The position numbers and the translations under genes are program-made. Of a stretch of 33,111 nt of DNA, positions 7,167 to 14,706 are shown piece by piece. The notes under the pieces were generated by a model that ran no database searches, was not told where the DNA came from, and saw nothing but the letters and a program-made list of their open reading frames with translations. Every line of letters starts with the position of its first letter. Position 1 is the first letter of the stretch. Source of the stretch: JAAYCI01 sp964370195 (lineage in GTDB: Bacteria; Bacillota; Clostridia; Oscillospirales; Ruminococcaceae); the NCBI GenBank assembly GCA_964370195.1, contig CAYJIH010000018.1, positions 1 through 33,111 of the forward strand, given 5' to 3'.

Positions 7167-7681
7167 GTTTTAGGCTGCCTTTTGTAAGAGGATAGGTGCA
7201 TTTTAATTTGCCGCTGTGATGCCTCTGTGGCAAGGGTTTAACAAAGAAGAATTGTTTATTTTTACTTTTGTACTACATTGTTTATTGGGTTTTTAGAAAT
7301 GTCAGTTGAAAAACACCCATTTTTATTTAGATGAATATACAAATTTACTCTCTGATATTTAGTGCTTTTCATGAATTTGGGTCAAATATATTGATTTTTT
7401 ATGAATGAAAAGGTATCCTGTATAGTAGTAAAGTACTACAAAGAAAATTTGTCTTATGCAAGTGTGGTGTGGCAAGCGATTGTAACAATGAGAAATAAAA
7501 TTAGGAAAGTGTAAGAAGTTATACTTGCATTTTATTTTACATGGTTTGTCGATGTTAAGACGTAAAGAAACGAATTTTGTAGTATCAAAGGATGATTTGT
7601 TGCATTAACCGTTTTTCATTTTCATCGAATGCAACAAATTCTGCTGTGATAGAGGCTTTCACTTTAGAAAGGAGCTTGAAA
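7167..7681 (+). promoter_or_regulatory. Intergenic region with candidate promoter for the ABC operon
   Basis: This 515-base AT-rich stretch has no gene. The best promoter is TTGATT (7391-7396), 17 bases, TATCCT (7414-7419), followed by a small dyad GTAGT-AAAGT-ACTAC (7425-7439) near the start point. That would give a leader of about 250 bases. An in-frame upstream extension of the ATPase reading frame to 7592 exists but lacks a ribosome site. Confidence 0.35.
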
Positions 7682-9235
7682 ATGAACGTAGTGGAGATGC
7701 GCGGGATTTACAAATATTTTGGAGATTTTTGCGCGAACAAAAATGTGGACTTTACTTTGAAAAAAGGTGAAATACATGCATTGCTTGGCGAAAATGGTGC
7801 AGGAAAATCCACACTGATGAACATTTTGTACGGGCTGTACAGCCATGATGAGGGCACCATCCAATTGCAAGGGGAAATGGTGGATATCGATAAACCTAGT
7901 ACCGCGATTGCAAAAGGTGTGGGCATGGTGCATCAGCACTTTATGCTTATTCCGCAATTAACAGTGATGCAAAATGTGTTTCTTGGCATGAAAGAGGCCG
8001 GCTTTGTGCACGACCATCGCAAACTGAATGCACGTGTAAAAGAGATGAGTGATCGTTTCGGCTTTAATATCGACCCCACCAGCCTAATTTGGCAATTGCC
8101 TGTTGGCGTGCAACAGAAAGTGGAAATTGTAAAAGTGCTGATGCGGAATGCTAAAATTTTGATTTTGGACGAACCAACCGCAGTGCTTACACCGCAAGAA
8201 ACCGAAGAATTGTTTGAATCTATCAAAGCATTGGCAGATGAAGGATATTCTATTATCCTGATCACACATAAAATGAGCGAAGTGCTAAACTATGCAAACA
8301 GTGTAACTGTAATGCGTTTGGGAGAAGTGATAGGATCGGTAGAGGTTAAAGATACCGACAAGGATGCACTGGCACGAATGATGGTAGGGCGTGACGTATC
8401 TCTAGAGCGCCACGTGGAACCAAAAGAGCCCGGGGATGTGCGCCTAGAAGTACAAGACCTATGTGTGAAAAACGATAAGGGCTTGATGGCTGTGGACGAT
8501 TTAAGCTTCACGGTGCGTTCGGGCGAAATTGTGGGAATAGCTGGTGTAGACGGCAACGGGCAGCTAGAGCTTGCCGAGGCTGTTTCCGGTGGCCGTAAGG
8601 TAGAGAAAGGCACCATCTCCTTGATGGGCAACGAGATTACACGCAAGAGCATTCGTCACCGTTTAGACGAAGGCATGGGCCACATTCCAGACGATCGCCA
8701 TAAAAAAGGCCTTGTGTTGCAATATCCTATAAAAGACAATTTTGTGCTTAGCAACCAGCGCTCGAAACAATATTCCAATTATACATTTTTAAACACGAAA
8801 AAAATTGAAGCACATGCAAACGAATTGGTGGAAGAATTTGATGTTCGTCCAGCAAATATCAATTATCTGGCAGGTGGCCTTTCGGGCGGAAACCAGCAAA
8901 AGGTAATTTTGGCACGTGAAGTGGCACGTGAACCAAAAATGATGTTGGCAAACCAGCCCACACGCGGCCTTGATATTGGTGCCATTGAGTTTGTACGTAA
9001 AAAATTGGTGGAAGAGCGTGACCGCGGCACAGCCGTGCTTCTTATTTCCACAGACTTAGACGAAATATTCTCCCTTAGTGACCGTGTTTTTGTAATTCAC
9101 AGTGGCAAGTTTATGGGCGAAGTGAGCTATGATACACCCATTGAAGAAGTGGGCTTGCTAATGGCTGGCCATCACAAAGGCGAAAACGTTGCCCAGGCGG
9201 CGGAAAACACAGAAGGGGGAACAGGCGCATGCTAA
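7682..9235 (+). CDS. Nucleoside ABC transporter, double ATP-binding protein
   Basis: This 517-residue protein has two fused nucleotide-binding domains, as in NupO/YufO, RbsA and MglA. The first has Walker A GENGAGKS (36-43), a degenerate signature (LPVGVQQK) and Walker B ILILDEP. The second has a poor Walker A (GVDGNGQ) but a good signature LSGGNQQK, and its Walker B reads MMLANQP, without the catalytic glutamate. Such asymmetry is usual in this family. The ATG at 7682 is preceded by AAAGGAG at 7 bases. It overlaps the next gene by 7 bases (ATGCTAA). It energises the permeases at 9229 and 10324 and works with the BMP lipoprotein. Confidence 0.93.
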   Translation: MNVVEMRGIYKYFGDFCANKNVDFTLKKGEIHALLGENGAGKSTLMNILYGLYSHDEGTIQLQGEMVDIDKPSTAIAKGVGMVHQHFMLIPQLTVMQNVFLGMKEAGFVHDHRKLNARVKEMSDRFGFNIDPTSLIWQLPVGVQQKVEIVKVLMRNAKILILDEPTAVLTPQETEELFESIKALADEGYSIILITHKMSEVLNYANSVTVMRLGEVIGSVEVKDTDKDALARMMVGRDVSLERHVEPKEPGDVRLEVQDLCVKNDKGLMAVDDLSFTVRSGEIVGIAGVDGNGQLELAEAVSGGRKVEKGTISLMGNEITRKSIRHRLDEGMGHIPDDRHKKGLVLQYPIKDNFVLSNQRSKQYSNYTFLNTKKIEAHANELVEEFDVRPANINYLAGGLSGGNQQKVILAREVAREPKMMLANQPTRGLDIGAIEFVRKKLVEERDRGTAVLLISTDLDEIFSLSDRVFVIHSGKFMGEVSYDTPIEEVGLLMAGHHKGENVAQAAENTEGGTGAC

Positions 9236-10320
9236 GTCAATTAAATTTACGCCAAATAGTAGTGTCCATTGTGCGTCCACTTTTGGCCATTTTAGGGGCC
9301 GTAGTTGTAAGCACATTGTTCCTGCTGGCATTTGGCTACAACCCGCTGGAAGCGGCCACTTCCATGTGGGAAGCATCGTTTAAAAATGCACGTACACTAG
9401 GCAACTTGTTTAACAATGCAGCTCCTTTGTTGTTTACAGGCCTTGCCGTGGCGGTGGCATACCGTAGCAGTGTTTTTAACATTGGTGCAGAGGGCCAGTT
9501 TATACTGGGGGCTATCGCTTCCGCATGGGTGGGCATTACATTCACAAGTTTGCCAGGTTTCATCCTTGTGCCGGCCATGTTGATTGCAGGTGTTATCGCT
9601 GGTGCTGCTTGGGCTTTTATTCCGGCCTTTTTGAAAGCAAAGTATGCTATTTCAGAAGTTATTACTACCATCATGTTTAGCTATATTGCACTGCAATTGG
9701 TTGCTTTCCTTGTGCGTTCTGTGATGCGCGATACGGATCAGGCGGAACCACAAAGCCATGCGATTGCAGAGCAAGGTTTTCTGCCTTACGTTATTCCGGA
9801 TAGTAGTGCACATCCAGGCTTTTTTGTGGGCATTATCATTGCGGTTTTACTGTTCTTCTTCTTGTTTAAAACGTATTATGGTTTTGAGCTTCGTGCAGTA
9901 GGTTTTAATAATACAGCTTCAAAATATGCCGGTATTAGTGTTACACGTATCACCATCAGCTCCATGCTTATCTCCGGTGGGCTTGCCGGCCTTGGTGGTG
10001 CCTTCATGATTTCGGGCAGCACGCATTACTTACTGGAAACAATTTCAAACGGCTACGGCTATACGGCGATTGCTGTATCGATTTTAGTAAGCAATAATCC
10101 TATTGGTATTGTTTTCTCTTCGCTATTGTTTAGCTTTTTAACAACAGGATCACTGGGGTTACAGCGTGATCTTGGTATATCGGCTTCGTTCGCTAGCATT
10201 ATGCAGGGTATCATTATTATCTTTGTGGCTGTGGCTGCTGTGAACCAAGGTGTGAAAAAACACAAAAAGAGCAAAGAGCCACCCAAAAACACCTTGCAAG
10301 ACGCAAAGAAGGAGGCTTAA
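9229..10320 (+). CDS. Nucleoside ABC transporter permease 1 (NupP/YufP-like)
   Basis: This 363-residue integral membrane protein of the BPD_transp_2 (RbsC/LivH-type) family has about 9-10 hydrophobic helices. The conserved SSVFNIGAEGQFILGA segment, typical of BMP-linked permeases, lies near residue 85. The C-terminus is a lysine-rich cytoplasmic tail (KKHKKSKE). It forms the channel with the second permease. The start overlaps the ATPase stop, and the next gene begins 3 bases after its stop, so all three are one transcript. Confidence 0.92.
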   Translation: MLSQLNLRQIVVSIVRPLLAILGAVVVSTLFLLAFGYNPLEAATSMWEASFKNARTLGNLFNNAAPLLFTGLAVAVAYRSSVFNIGAEGQFILGAIASAWVGITFTSLPGFILVPAMLIAGVIAGAAWAFIPAFLKAKYAISEVITTIMFSYIALQLVAFLVRSVMRDTDQAEPQSHAIAEQGFLPYVIPDSSAHPGFFVGIIIAVLLFFFLFKTYYGFELRAVGFNNTASKYAGISVTRITISSMLISGGLAGLGGAFMISGSTHYLLETISNGYGYTAIAVSILVSNNPIGIVFSSLLFSFLTTGSLGLQRDLGISASFASIMQGIIIIFVAVAAVNQGVKKHKKSKEPPKNTLQDAKKEA

Positions 10321-10323
10321 GCG

Positions 10324-11247
10324 ATGGATACATTAACATTTTTTCTTACATCTGCAGTACGTATGGCCATCCCCTTGATGATTGCAGCACTTGGCCTTCT
10401 GGTTTCCGAGCGAGCAGGCATGATTAACATCGGTGTAGAAGGCACGATGTTAAGTGGCGCCTTTTGTGCCTTCCTTTTGGCATACTACACAAATAGTTAT
10501 TGGATTGGATTATTGGGAGGCATCTTTGGTGGTCTCGTCATGGCGGCATTGTTCGCTGTGTGTTCCATTCGTTTTCGTGCGGCACAGGTGGTTATCGGTA
10601 GTGCCATAAACATGCTGGGCAGTGGCCTCACGGCTGTTTTGTTCCGCCAGTTGTTCTTTGATGCCGCAACGGGTGGCACTCAGGTAGAAAGTTTCCCTCC
10701 CATTACGATCCCACTGCTTTCTCAGCTTCCGGTTTTGGGCGACGTTTTGTTTAACCATAACATCATTGTATACATTGGCTTTTTAATGGTACCGGCAATT
10801 TGGTTTGTGATGAACCGTACAGCACTTGGCACCCGAATTATTGCAGTAGGCGAGCATCCAAAAGCCGCAGACAGCCTTGGTATCAATGTGTTCAGCACAC
10901 GTTATTTGGCCACATTGTTTAGTGGACTGATGATGGGTATGGCCGGTACATATCTCTCTATTGCACAGTCGAATAGCTTCAACGTAGATATGACAGGCGG
11001 ACGTGGATACATTGCCATGGCTGTGGTTGTACTTGGAAAATGGAAAGCAGAAGGCGTGCTACTTGGTGCCTTGCTCTTTGGTGGGGCCAACGCCTTACAA
11101 ATGACACTGCAAAACATGGGTCTTGAAATTCAAAACAACTTGATTTTGATGGTGCCTTATATCATTACAGTGCTTGCTGTTATTGCAGCCAGCCGCCAAA
11201 AAGCAGTGGATGCAAGTGCGAAAGGTACGCCTTACATTAAAGCATAG
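10324..11247 (+). CDS. Nucleoside ABC transporter permease 2 (NupQ/YufQ-like)
   Basis: This 307-residue membrane protein of the BPD_transp_2 family has about 8 hydrophobic helices. The conserved AGMINIGVEGTMLSGAF segment lies near residue 31, parallel to the NIGAEGQ segment of the first permease. A second family block (AVGEHPKAADSLGIN) is a cytoplasmic loop that contacts the ATPase. GAAGGAGG precedes the ATG. It is the last gene of the operon and is followed by a terminator. Confidence 0.92.
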   Translation: MDTLTFFLTSAVRMAIPLMIAALGLLVSERAGMINIGVEGTMLSGAFCAFLLAYYTNSYWIGLLGGIFGGLVMAALFAVCSIRFRAAQVVIGSAINMLGSGLTAVLFRQLFFDAATGGTQVESFPPITIPLLSQLPVLGDVLFNHNIIVYIGFLMVPAIWFVMNRTALGTRIIAVGEHPKAADSLGINVFSTRYLATLFSGLMMGMAGTYLSIAQSNSFNVDMTGGRGYIAMAVVVLGKWKAEGVLLGALLFGGANALQMTLQNMGLEIQNNLILMVPYIITVLAVIAASRQKAVDASAKGTPYIKA

Positions 11248-11304
11248 GCAGTTGTTAGTTTGCTTGAATTGCCAGCCACTTTCTTTCTTGAAACAGAATA
11301 ATAC

Positions 11305-11369
11305 AAAAAGCCCTTTTTATAAATTCCTTGTAAGTTTGGCTTGCAAGGGGTTGAAAAGGGCTTTTTTTG
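11305..11369. terminator. Bidirectional terminator between convergent genes
   Basis: The outer 13-bp stem pairs AAAAAGCCCTTTT (11305-11317) with AAAAGGGCTTTTT (11354-11366). The inner 9-bp stem pairs CCTTGTAAG with CTTGCAAGG. T-tracts flank it on both strands, serving the nucleoside permease (plus) and the Crp/Fnr gene (minus). Confidence 0.85.
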
Positions 11370-11383
11370 TTTAAAAGTGTATT

Positions 11384-12040
11384 TTAGTAAAATAGCTCAA
11401 ATGTATTTTTATGATACCGAATGAGCCCTTCTTTTTGCATTTTAGACAATTCGGCCGAAAGTGCGCTTCGGTTTACGCAAAGAAAGGTGGCCAGTTGCTC
11501 GCGGCTCAATTCTATTTCAAATTGTTTAACATCACCGCGTGCATAGGCAAAGTAGGCGAAAATTTTATCGCGTAAATTTTTTTTAGATAGAATATCCACT
11601 TTTTCGTTGAGGTAGAGGGTTCTACTCGCTATAATTTTGAGCATATTGGACATGAAGACAGAGTGAAATGTGTGCGACAATGCGCTTTTTTCTACCAATT
11701 TTTTATAGTCTAGGAACAAAATAGCACTTTTACCTTCGCTCACAACCGAAACAGGGCTGTATATAAGCTGTGCGCAGGCAAACACTTCTGCAAAAATTTC
11801 TTTACTTTGTATTTTTGCCAGCATGGTTTCATTTCCGTGTTCGTCTGTTCTTGTTATATAAACAGCGCCAAAAAGCACAAAACCAATGCCATTGATTTTA
11901 TCACCTGCATGTAAAACATATTCGTTTTTTTCATATGTTTTTATTACAGGAGCTAGTAAAAGCATCATACGGTCGAATTCATCTTTTGGGATGTTTTCGA
12001 ACAAGGTGTGGTGATACAATGATTCAAAATAAATTTCCAT
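11384..12040 (-). CDS. Crp/Fnr-family transcriptional regulator
   Basis: This 218-residue protein has an N-terminal cyclic-nucleotide-binding-type beta-barrel (residues about 10-120) and a C-terminal helix-turn-helix (LSREQLATFLCVNRSALSAE). Only two cysteines are present and no N-terminal cysteine cluster, so it is not an oxygen-sensing [4Fe-4S] FNR. The ATG at 12040 follows GGAGGG; an upstream in-frame extension overlaps the divergent gene and is unlikely. It is divergent from a flavin-binding protein and a ferredoxin. In clostridia, regulators of this type often sit next to ferredoxin or hybrid-cluster-protein genes and respond to nitrosative or redox stress, so control of its neighbours is likely (inference). 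Confidence 0.88.
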   Translation of the reverse strand: MEIYFESLYHHTLFENIPKDEFDRMMLLLAPVIKTYEKNEYVLHAGDKINGIGFVLFGAVYITRTDEHGNETMLAKIQSKEIFAEVFACAQLIYSPVSVVSEGKSAILFLDYKKLVEKSALSHTFHSVFMSNMLKIIASRTLYLNEKVDILSKKNLRDKIFAYFAYARGDVKQFEIELSREQLATFLCVNRSALSAELSKMQKEGLIRYHKNTFELFY

Positions 12041-12055
12041 TGTTCCCTCCAAAAT

Positions 12056-12069
12056 GTTGTTTAAACAAC
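12056..12069. promoter_or_regulatory. Perfect 14-bp palindrome in the crp/fnr-type divergent region
   Basis: GTTGTTTAAACAAC is fully self-complementary and lies 16 bases upstream of the regulator start, on the downstream side of its likely promoter. It is a candidate autoregulatory operator. Confidence 0.5.
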
Positions 12070-12079
12070 GAAATCTTTG

Positions 12080-12108
12080 TGTCAATTGTAGTATACTGTT
12101 CTTATAAT
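12080..12108 (+). promoter_or_regulatory. Promoter of the PNPOx-ferredoxin operon
   Basis: TGTCAA (12080-12085), 17 bases and a perfect TATAAT (12103-12108) lie directly before the AAGGAGG ribosome site of the gene at 12128. The leader is very short, at most about 14 bases. The 14-bp palindrome lies just upstream of the -35 box. Confidence 0.55.
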
Positions 12109-12127
12109 CGTCAAGGAGGTTATGAAA

Positions 12128-12625
12128 ATGAGAAGAAAAGATAGAGAAATGCCGGCAGAATTTGCCTATGAGGTGAGTGATGTGTGTGAATGGGCCACAT
12201 TGGCCATGGTGGATGAGGAGCAAAAGCCATACTGTGTGCCATTAAGCATTGTACGAAAAGACAATGCAATTTATTTTCATTGTGCGAAAAGTGGCAAGAA
12301 AACAGATGCGCTAAAGGCAAATGATGAAGTATGCATTTCGTGTGTTGGGTATACACATCGTATGGAAAATGAGTTTACAACAGAATTCGAGTCGGCCATT
12401 GTGCAGGGCAAGGCGGCCGAAGTGAATGACGAAGCCGAAAAAGTGGAGGCACTTCGTTTGTTGTGCCAAAGGCATACGCCGGCCCATATGGCAGCTTTTG
12501 ATAGTGAGTTGGCACAAAGTTTAAGCCGTACAGCCGTTTGGAAAGTGGAAATAAGCAGCATAACGGGAAAACGTAAAAAATATGGCCGGCATGGAAAGGA
12601 ATTGAAGTTTGGTGAGGTTGAATAA
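12128..12625 (+). CDS. Pyridoxamine 5'-phosphate oxidase-like flavin-binding protein
   Basis: This 165-residue protein is of the PNPOx-like/NimA-type split-barrel fold. It begins with a helix and the strand-turn WATLAMVDEEQKPYCVPLS (residues about 23-41), the usual FMN-binding start. This is followed by IYFHCAKSGKKTDALK, where a lysine-rich loop commonly contacts the flavin phosphate. Members reduce small molecules with FMN or bind flavin or heme. The ATG at 12128 is preferred over one at 12122 because the latter is only 2 bases from AAGGAGG. Its stop shares one base with the next start (TAATG), so it is cotranslated with the ferredoxin. A role in redox or nitro-compound detoxification is inferred from context. 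Confidence 0.82.
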   Translation: MRRKDREMPAEFAYEVSDVCEWATLAMVDEEQKPYCVPLSIVRKDNAIYFHCAKSGKKTDALKANDEVCISCVGYTHRMENEFTTEFESAIVQGKAAEVNDEAEKVEALRLLCQRHTPAHMAAFDSELAQSLSRTAVWKVEISSITGKRKKYGRHGKELKFGEVE

Positions 12626-13275
12626 TGGGTAGCAATACAATAACCATTGATAGAGAAAAATGTGTTGGTTGTGGTTTGTGTGCGAAAACATGCCACCAAA
12701 GTGCCATTGCCATGGTAGACGGAAAGGCCATGGTTGTGGCAGAAGAACAGTGCGATGGTCTTGGCAATTGTTTGCCGGTATGTCCTGTAAATGCCATTCA
12801 ATTTTCCGGCAAGGAGGAGCCAAAAAGAGCGCAGGTAGCATCTATATGTCCGGGAAAACAGGCGAAACGGCTGGGAGAGAATAAAGAAGTACAAGCGGCT
12901 TCTTCTGTTTCTGCCTTGGCACAGTGGCCGGTGCAAATTAAATTGGTGCCGGAAAATGCGCCGTATTTTGCCAATGCAAATTTGCTTGTTGCCGCTGATT
13001 GTGCTGCGTATGCATATGCAAACTTTCATGCAGAATTCATGAAAAATAAAGTAACCATCATTGGGTGCCCAAAGCTGGATGAAGTGGACTATACAAACAA
13101 ACTATTGGCCATTTTACAAAAAAACACAATACAATCCGTATCTGTTGTGCGCATGGAGGTGCCTTGTTGCGGCGGCATAGAGCGCGCGGTGAAAAATGCA
13201 TTGAAAACATGTGGGAAAATGATTCCGTGGCAGGTGGTTACACTTTCGGTAGACGGATGTATTCTTTCTGTTTAA
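12625..13275 (+). CDS. Ferredoxin with cysteine-rich C-terminal domain
   Basis: This 216-residue protein starts with a ferredoxin domain. The first cluster has C13, C16, C19 and C23 (CVGCGLCAKTCH). The second motif reads CDGLGNCLPVCP, in which the second cysteine is replaced by Leu46, leaving C43, C49 and C53. It may therefore hold a [3Fe-4S] or an atypically ligated cluster. A linker leads to a C-terminal domain of about 115 residues with a conserved-looking GCPKLDEVDY and a double cysteine in PCCGG. This architecture is known from clostridial ferredoxins found near Crp/Fnr regulators and hybrid-cluster-protein genes, but no such gene is here. It is cotranslated with the flavoprotein upstream and likely exchanges electrons with it. 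Confidence 0.85.
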   Translation: MGSNTITIDREKCVGCGLCAKTCHQSAIAMVDGKAMVVAEEQCDGLGNCLPVCPVNAIQFSGKEEPKRAQVASICPGKQAKRLGENKEVQAASSVSALAQWPVQIKLVPENAPYFANANLLVAADCAAYAYANFHAEFMKNKVTIIGCPKLDEVDYTNKLLAILQKNTIQSVSVVRMEVPCCGGIERAVKNALKTCGKMIPWQVVTLSVDGCILSV

Positions 13276-13313
13276 TTTTTCCCCATAAACAGAAGAAACA
13301 ATAGAATAGAGAA

Positions 13314-13363
13314 AAAACACGGTGAGATTACACGTTGCAAATCTCTACTGTGTTTTATTTTTT
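13314..13363 (+). terminator. Intrinsic terminator after the ferredoxin
   Basis: AAAACACGGT-GAGATT (13314-13329) pairs with AATCTCTACTGTGTTTT (13340-13356) around a 10-nt loop and is followed by ATTTTTTTG. One mismatch and one bulge are present. Confidence 0.85.
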
Positions 13364-13371
13364 TGTGTACA

Positions 13372-13399
13372 TTGACAAGTGAAAAACCGAGTATATAAT
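13372..13399 (+). promoter_or_regulatory. Strong promoter of the PfoR-like gene
   Basis: Perfect TTGACA (13372-13377) and perfect TATAAT (13394-13399) boxes are separated by 16 bases. The leader of about 110 bases contains no clear hairpin. Confidence 0.75.
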
Positions 13400-13515
13400 A
13401 AGATAGGTGGCGTATGTGAATCATGGGTTCGTAGCCATTTATAATTGTTATAAAGTTGAAATAGTGAAATGCATGCTTAAAACAATAAGGTGAAACGAAT
13501 GATAAGGAGCGTATG

Positions 13516-14589
13516 ATGGCAGAGTATTTTAAAAAGCAGAACATTGAGTTTAGTTTCGACAGAATTGTGGTGAAAGCCTTGTCCGGCATGGCACAAGGTT
13601 TGTTTGCCTCACTGCTGGTTGGAACAATTTTAGGTACATTGGGAAGTTTGTTGAATATTTCGTTTTTAAACGAAATAGCGGTATTCACGCGCGAAGTGCA
13701 AGGTGCGGCTATGGGGGCTGCCATTGCATATGCAGTGGGGGCGCCTGCATTTGTTTTGTTTTCGGCCATCACGGTGGGGTTTGCTGCCAACGCCATGGGT
13801 GGGGCAGGTGGGCCGCTGGCTGTATATTTTGTGGTTTTATTGGCGGTTTTTTGCGGTAAGCTTGTTTCTAAAAGGACACCGGTGGATTTAATTGTTACCC
13901 CGGCGGTAACCATTATCAGTGGGGTGCTGTTGTCTTATGCAATTGCCCCGGTTGTGGGAAGTGCTGCATCTTCTTTGGGGAACATCATTATGTGGGCTAC
14001 GGTTCAACATCCGTTTTTAATGGGCATTTTGATTGCGGGTCTTATGGGTGTCATCCTCACTTTGCCCATCAGCAGTGCAGCTATTTGTGCAGCGCTTGGT
14101 CTTGTGGGGCTGGCCGGTGGTGCGGCACTGGCCGGTTGTTGTGCCCACATGGTTGGTTTTGCGGTTGCATCTTACAAAGAAAATGGCATTGGTGGGCTGG
14201 CAAGCCAAGGTCTTGGAACGTCAATGCTTCAAATACCCAATTTGATGAAAAAACCATTGCTTTGGATACCGCCCGTGGTGGCATCTATTGTGAATGGACC
14301 TTTGGCAACGGTGGTTTTTGGTTTAAAAATGAATGGCTCACCGATATCGTCCGGCATGGGAACATGCGGGCTTGTGGGGCCTATTGGTGTATTAACAGGC
14401 TGGGTGACGCCTTCGGAAGAGGCCATAGCAGCAGGGGAGGTGGCACTTGCTCCCACCATGTTTGATTACATGGGCCTTGTGGTGGTGTGTGTTGTGGTAC
14501 CGGCGGTTGTTTCATGGGTTGTAAGCGAACTGATGCGAAAAGGTGGCCTTATTGCACAGGGAGATTATGCACTTGTGCAGCCGCAGTGA
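13516..14589 (+). CDS. PfoR/PTS-EIIC-like integral membrane protein
   Basis: This 357-residue, very hydrophobic protein has about 9-10 membrane segments rich in Gly and Ala. It fits the PTS_EIIC_2 family, which includes Clostridium perfringens PfoR, once described as a regulator of perfringolysin. Family-like blocks are MGGAGGPLAVYFVVLL, LPISSAAICAALGL and MNGSPISSGMGTCGLVGPIG. No IIA or IIB domain is fused or adjacent, so sugar phosphorylation by this protein alone is not supported; the transported substrate is unknown. The ATG at 13516 is preferred over 13513 for spacing from AAGGAG. It is a single-gene unit with its own promoter and terminator. Confidence 0.8.
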   Translation: MAEYFKKQNIEFSFDRIVVKALSGMAQGLFASLLVGTILGTLGSLLNISFLNEIAVFTREVQGAAMGAAIAYAVGAPAFVLFSAITVGFAANAMGGAGGPLAVYFVVLLAVFCGKLVSKRTPVDLIVTPAVTIISGVLLSYAIAPVVGSAASSLGNIIMWATVQHPFLMGILIAGLMGVILTLPISSAAICAALGLVGLAGGAALAGCCAHMVGFAVASYKENGIGGLASQGLGTSMLQIPNLMKKPLLWIPPVVASIVNGPLATVVFGLKMNGSPISSGMGTCGLVGPIGVLTGWVTPSEEAIAAGEVALAPTMFDYMGLVVVCVVVPAVVSWVVSELMRKGGLIAQGDYALVQPQ

Positions 14590-14622
14590 TGTTTTGTGAT
14601 GCAATGCAGTGGCAGGAAATAT

Positions 14623-14673
14623 AAAAAACACCGCCAATAGGCACTTTTGTAAGGTGCGTCTTGGCGGTGTTTT
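14623..14673. terminator. Bidirectional terminator
   Basis: A 13-bp stem pairs AAAACACCGCCAA (14625-14637) with TTGGCGGTGTTTT (14661-14673), with an inner GCACTT/AAGGTGC stem. The T-tract is better on the minus strand (T6), where it ends the helicase transcript. On the plus strand only four T follow. Confidence 0.85.
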
Positions 14674-14706
14674 GATGTTGATGAAAAGCAAATGCTAAAA
14701 AAGTAC

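Noticed and set aside
8530..9000. Degenerate Walker motifs in the second half of the ATPase, suggesting a damaged gene
   Set aside because: Asymmetric degeneration of one site is normal in double-ATPase sugar and nucleoside importers, and the frame is intact.
11384..12040. Identification of the Crp/Fnr protein as a true FNR oxygen sensor
   Set aside because: The N-terminal cysteine cluster needed for a [4Fe-4S] sensor is absent.
12277..13029. Long open frame on the minus strand opposite the flavoprotein and ferredoxin genes
   Set aside because: It has no ribosome site or domain, and its composition reflects the antisense of two well-supported cotranslated genes.
13272..13913. 213-codon minus-strand frame opposite the PfoR-like gene
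   Set aside because: It runs across a terminator and a strong promoter and is antisense to a clear membrane protein.
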